DNA from: Desulfobacteraceae bacterium
Lineage (GTDB): Bacteria; Desulfobacterota; Desulfobacteria; Desulfobacterales; Desulfatirhabdiaceae
Assembly: GCA_027325475.1 (NCBI GenBank)
Contig: DAIEFO010000045.1
Span: 2,645 to 10,909, forward strand
DNA: 8,265 bases
Direction of reading: 5' to 3'
Position 1 is the stretch's first letter. Each line of letters begins with the position of its first letter. A program made the translations under genes and the position numbers. Below the pieces are notes generated by a model. The model searched no databases. It was given only the letters and a program-made list of their open reading frames with translations, and had not been told where the DNA came from. Shown piece by piece: positions 5,775 through 8,265 of this stretch.

Positions 5775-7352
5775 ATGCACGTTACATTTTATGGGGGTGT
5801 CAGAGAAGTTACAGGGTCTATGCACTTGCTTTCCTGCGGTTCTGATCGGATTCTGATGGATTGCGGCATGCACCAGGGCAGGCGAAAGGAAAGCGATATG
5901 CGGAACAGTTCAATTCCTGTAAGTCCCAGACTGATTACCAATATGGTGTTGTCTCATGCCCATATCGATCATTCGGGCCGTATTCCTTTACTGACCAAGG
6001 AGCAGTTCAGCGGGCGGATTATCTGTACGCGGGCGACCGCCGACGCCTGTGAATATCTGCTGCTGGACAGCGCCCACATACAGGAATCCGACGCCCGGTA
6101 TCTGAACTACAAAACAGTAAAATCACTGCTCTATGAGATGAAAATCGCTCCGGGCGCGCAGAAAGTTTCTCATGAAGACGCCAGAACCATTCAGACGCTT
6201 CTTAAAAAAGATCATCATGAACTTAATATCGGCATCATCAACCATCTGATAGAAAAATACCGGCTGCACCGGATCGATCCGATCTATACAACCGACGATG
6301 TTGAACGCGCCATGACTTATTTCGACGGATATCCCTACAACACGCCAATCAGTATCGGAGAGGACATGCGCTGTGTGTTCTACGATGCCGGACATATCCT
6401 GGGTTCCTCCATCACCGCCATTCACGCCAAAGAAAACGGCCGGTTCCTGAATGTTCTGTACACCGGCGATATCGGACGCTTTGACAGGCCGATCATCAAC
6501 GATCCAACGCTTAATTTCGGAGAAACGGACCGGCAGGTGGATCTGCTGATTATGGAAAGCACCTACGGAAACCGATTCCACGAACCGGTGGAAGATTTAA
6601 AGCCTAAATTGACGAAAATTCTTAATGAAACTCATGCTCGCGGCGGATCTGTGCTGATTCCGGCGTTTGCCTACGGCCGTACCCAGGAGCTTCTTTACAT
6701 GCTGCATGAGCTTTATAACGAAGGCGCCGTTCCTCAGGTGCCGATCTATGTGGACAGCCCCCTGGCTTCGAAAATTACACAGGTTTTCGGCGAACATCCG
6801 GAAGTGTTTGATGCCGGAACGCAAACCACATTCCTCCAGCGCGGTCAGAATCCGTTTTATTTCGACAAGATTCATTTCATCAGCTCTGTAGAGGATTCCA
6901 TGTCGCTGATGCGGGATGAAACCCCGCACATCCTTATTGCGGGCTCAGGGATGTGTGAAGCCGGGCGGATACTCCATCATCTTCGATACAAAATTCACAA
7001 TCCGAAGCATACCATTCTGATCGTAGGCTACATGGCGGAAAATACACTGGGCAGGCGGATCCTGGAAAAGGGTCTGGCATATGAATCTTCCGGACGTGAC
7101 GGCGCAGCGCCGGTATTGCGGTTTTTGAACAAGGAGTATCCGCTCAAGGCTCACTTGGTCAAACTGGGCGGATTCAGTGCACACGCGGACAGGACGGAGC
7201 TGCTCAAATTTCTGAAAAAATCAAATTTGAGCATCAAAAAAATCGCCGTCGTTCATGGCGAGGAAGAGCAATCTCTAGCATTTGGCAAGTATCTGGAGTC
7301 GGAAGGTTTTTCAGTTGTTGTGCCGCTGCATGGAGAAACGGTTACGGTCTGA
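5775..7352 (+). CDS. Beta-CASP metallo-beta-lactamase RNase (CPSF-73/YSH1-type)
   Basis: A 525-residue zinc-dependent ribonuclease of the KH-less bacterial beta-CASP group. Core metal motifs are HAHIDH (61-66; H61, H63, D65, H66), DAGHILGS (H207) and YTGDIGR (D232). MESTYGNR follows, then the beta-CASP part with SVLIPAFAYGRTQELL, VDSPLA, GSGMCEAGRILHHL (HH at 401-402) and GFSAHADR (H470). The end (VVHGEEEQSLAF) also fits the family, so the enzyme looks active and intact. Between YLN (about 111) and the conserved PIYTTDDVE (169-177) it carries about 57 residues rich in Lys and His, roughly 40 more than I expect from the compact thermophile homologue, and this explains the extra length. ATG at 5775 follows GAGGA by 9 nt. 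It is divergent from kup; it probably processes or degrades RNA, but the targets are unknown. Confidence 0.93.
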   Translation: MHVTFYGGVREVTGSMHLLSCGSDRILMDCGMHQGRRKESDMRNSSIPVSPRLITNMVLSHAHIDHSGRIPLLTKEQFSGRIICTRATADACEYLLLDSAHIQESDARYLNYKTVKSLLYEMKIAPGAQKVSHEDARTIQTLLKKDHHELNIGIINHLIEKYRLHRIDPIYTTDDVERAMTYFDGYPYNTPISIGEDMRCVFYDAGHILGSSITAIHAKENGRFLNVLYTGDIGRFDRPIINDPTLNFGETDRQVDLLIMESTYGNRFHEPVEDLKPKLTKILNETHARGGSVLIPAFAYGRTQELLYMLHELYNEGAVPQVPIYVDSPLASKITQVFGEHPEVFDAGTQTTFLQRGQNPFYFDKIHFISSVEDSMSLMRDETPHILIAGSGMCEAGRILHHLRYKIHNPKHTILIVGYMAENTLGRRILEKGLAYESSGRDGAAPVLRFLNKEYPLKAHLVKLGGFSAHADRTELLKFLKKSNLSIKKIAVVHGEEEQSLAFGKYLESEGFSVVVPLHGETVTV

Positions 7353-7385
7353 TGGCAACGCAGAAAATCCGCTTTTTTTTTACTG

Positions 7386-7405
7386 TATCATGGATTATCC
7401 TGATA
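7386..7405 (+). repeat. Near-perfect inverted repeat before the hydrolase gene
   Basis: TATCA-t-GGAT-t-ATCC-TGATA (7386-7405) is symmetrical except for one extra T. It sits 4-13 bp upstream of the AGGTGAG ribosome site and start codon of the hydrolase. It could be an operator or an mRNA hairpin controlling translation. Confidence 0.35.
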
Positions 7406-7417
7406 GACAGGTGAGCC

Positions 7418-8188
7418 GTGGAAAAAGATGTCTGTTTTGAAAATCACATCGGGGAAAGATTGTTCGGCACCCTGCACACACCGGAGAAACCTTCGTCTTG
7501 CGGTGTTGTGCTGGGGCACTGTTTCACCTGCACCCGGCATACCGGCATTTTGCGGGAACTGGGGGCCAGGCTGATGGCATCGGGGTTTCATGTGCTGCGC
7601 TTCGATTTTTCCGGAAACGGGCAGAGCGAAGGCGCATTCATTGAAAGCTCCTACAGCAAATATATCGTTGAGATGGGAATTGCGGCGGATTTCATGCGCG
7701 CCAATGGCGTTTCCTGGCTGGGCCTGGCCGGCCACAGCATGGGCGCGGCTATTTCGGTGCTGGCGGCAAAAAAAATAAAAGGAGTTCAGGCGGTCTGCAC
7801 CATCGCCGGAAGACTGACCAGCACAAAAAACGCCCGGATTTTAAGTGACGCGCAGCGTTTACAGCTTGAAGAAACCGGACGGGTATCATTTGTGAGCCGA
7901 GGACGCCGCCTTGAACTGGACCGGCGGTTTCTGACAGACCTGTTGTCTCACGATATGCCCAAAACCGTGGCGTCTTTCGATATGCCGCTACTCATTGTAC
8001 ATGGCACCCTGGATGAAATTGTGCCGGTGGACCATGCTCAAAAAGCCCATGAAACCTGTGCGTTTTCCAGGCTGCTGCTGATTCCGGGTGCGGATCATTT
8101 TTTTACCGGTCCGGATTGTCGGGAGCAAGTGGCACAGCAGATTGCAGCGTGGTTCGTATCGGTAAAGTCGCAATCCGCGATGCCATAA
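7418..8188 (+). CDS. Alpha/beta hydrolase (related to the hydrolase half of hydrolase-OsmC fusions)
   Basis: A 256-residue serine hydrolase without signal peptide. The N-terminal block GHCFTCTRHTGILRELGARL and FDFSGNGQSEG resembles the hydrolase domain found fused to OsmC in other bacteria, but no OsmC domain follows here. The catalytic triad is S107 in AGHSMGAA, D199 in VHGTLDEIVP and H227 in GADHFF, all well placed, so an active esterase or lipase-like enzyme is likely; the substrate is unknown. The start is GTG at 7418: an in-frame stop lies two codons upstream, and AGGTGAG (7409-7415) precedes it, although rather close. The 65-bp gap from the beta-CASP gene has a run of nine T but no solid hairpin, so co-transcription is possible. 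A repeat begins at the base after the TAA stop. Confidence 0.88.
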   Translation: MEKDVCFENHIGERLFGTLHTPEKPSSCGVVLGHCFTCTRHTGILRELGARLMASGFHVLRFDFSGNGQSEGAFIESSYSKYIVEMGIAADFMRANGVSWLGLAGHSMGAAISVLAAKKIKGVQAVCTIAGRLTSTKNARILSDAQRLQLEETGRVSFVSRGRRLELDRRFLTDLLSHDMPKTVASFDMPLLIVHGTLDEIVPVDHAQKAHETCAFSRLLLIPGADHFFTGPDCREQVAQQIAAWFVSVKSQSAMP

Positions 8189-8265
8189 TTGACGACTTCG
8201 TAAAAAGTCCGCATGCTGCGTTGCGCCGCATCCTTCGTCATTGCAGCGTACCACAAGTACGCTTC
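8189..8265 (+). repeat. Dispersed-repeat-like sequence after the hydrolase stop, cut by the window edge
   Basis: The first 24 bases (8189-8212) equal the kup-end repeat with one change. The rest is non-coding and structured: GCGTAC (8246-8251), loop CACAA, GTACGC (8257-8262) is a perfect 6-bp hairpin, and GCTGC (8215-8219) can pair with GCAGC (8243-8247). From memory, similar sequences ending in inverted TTGACGRCTTCGTAAAAAG are scattered in Desulfobacterota intergenic regions; I cannot confirm this here. The other end is outside the window. Confidence 0.6.

Noticed and set aside
5682..5873. Minus-strand open frame of 63 codons overlapping the beta-CASP start
   Set aside because: It runs across both divergent-promoter transcripts, has no ribosome site and overlaps a strongly supported gene.
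7353..7381. Terminator after the beta-CASP gene
   Set aside because: There is a run of nine T, but the bases before it form no stem of useful strength.

Overview
This window is chromosomal sequence from a Gram-negative anaerobe, most likely a Desulfobacterota (delta-proteobacterial) sulfate-reducer-like organism. That placement is inferred from the combination of an MvhD-type hydrogenase/heterodisulfide-reductase iron-sulfur subunit, a siroheme-synthase-type precorrin-2 dehydrogenase, a Tpx thiol peroxidase and RNase-like metallo-beta-lactamase proteins. No plasmid, phage or transposase gene is visible, and I recognised no rRNA, tRNA or CRISPR array.

Left block, minus strand (about 2981 down to 1). 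A good sigma70 promoter (2952-2981) precedes a tight five-gene run: a small secreted protein with four 21-residue Cys/Trp/Pro repeats, an MvhD-like Fe-S protein, a DHH-family phosphoesterase, an RNase Z-like metallo-beta-lactamase protein, and a precorrin-2 dehydrogenase cut by the left edge. Two junctions are ATGA overlaps and the other two gaps are 33 and 16 bp, so one transcript is likely.

Middle block, minus strand (5448 down to 2991). kup (K+ uptake) is followed by tpx (thiol peroxidase) 55 bp later. Upstream of kup lies a 326-bp non-coding region with two divergent sigma70-type promoters whose -35 boxes stand back to back. The minus-strand promoter drives a compact RNA of about 95 nt: a 5' hairpin, then a perfect 12-bp terminator stem with seven U. 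It is either a stand-alone small RNA or an attenuating leader for kup.

Right block, plus strand (5775-8188). A complete beta-CASP metallo-beta-lactamase RNase (CPSF-73/YSH1 type) carries an unusual internal insertion. It is followed by an alpha/beta hydrolase related to the hydrolase half of hydrolase-OsmC fusions. A dispersed-repeat-like sequence begins directly after the hydrolase stop codon and runs off the right edge.

Themes. Three different putative nucleases or phosphoesterases (DHH, RNase Z-like, beta-CASP) sit within 7 kb. A short motif, TTGACRRCTTCGT, recurs at the stop codons of tpx, kup and the hydrolase, always in the gene's own orientation. The least explained parts are the structured RNA before kup, the Cys/Trp repeat protein heading the MvhD operon, and this stop-codon repeat family.
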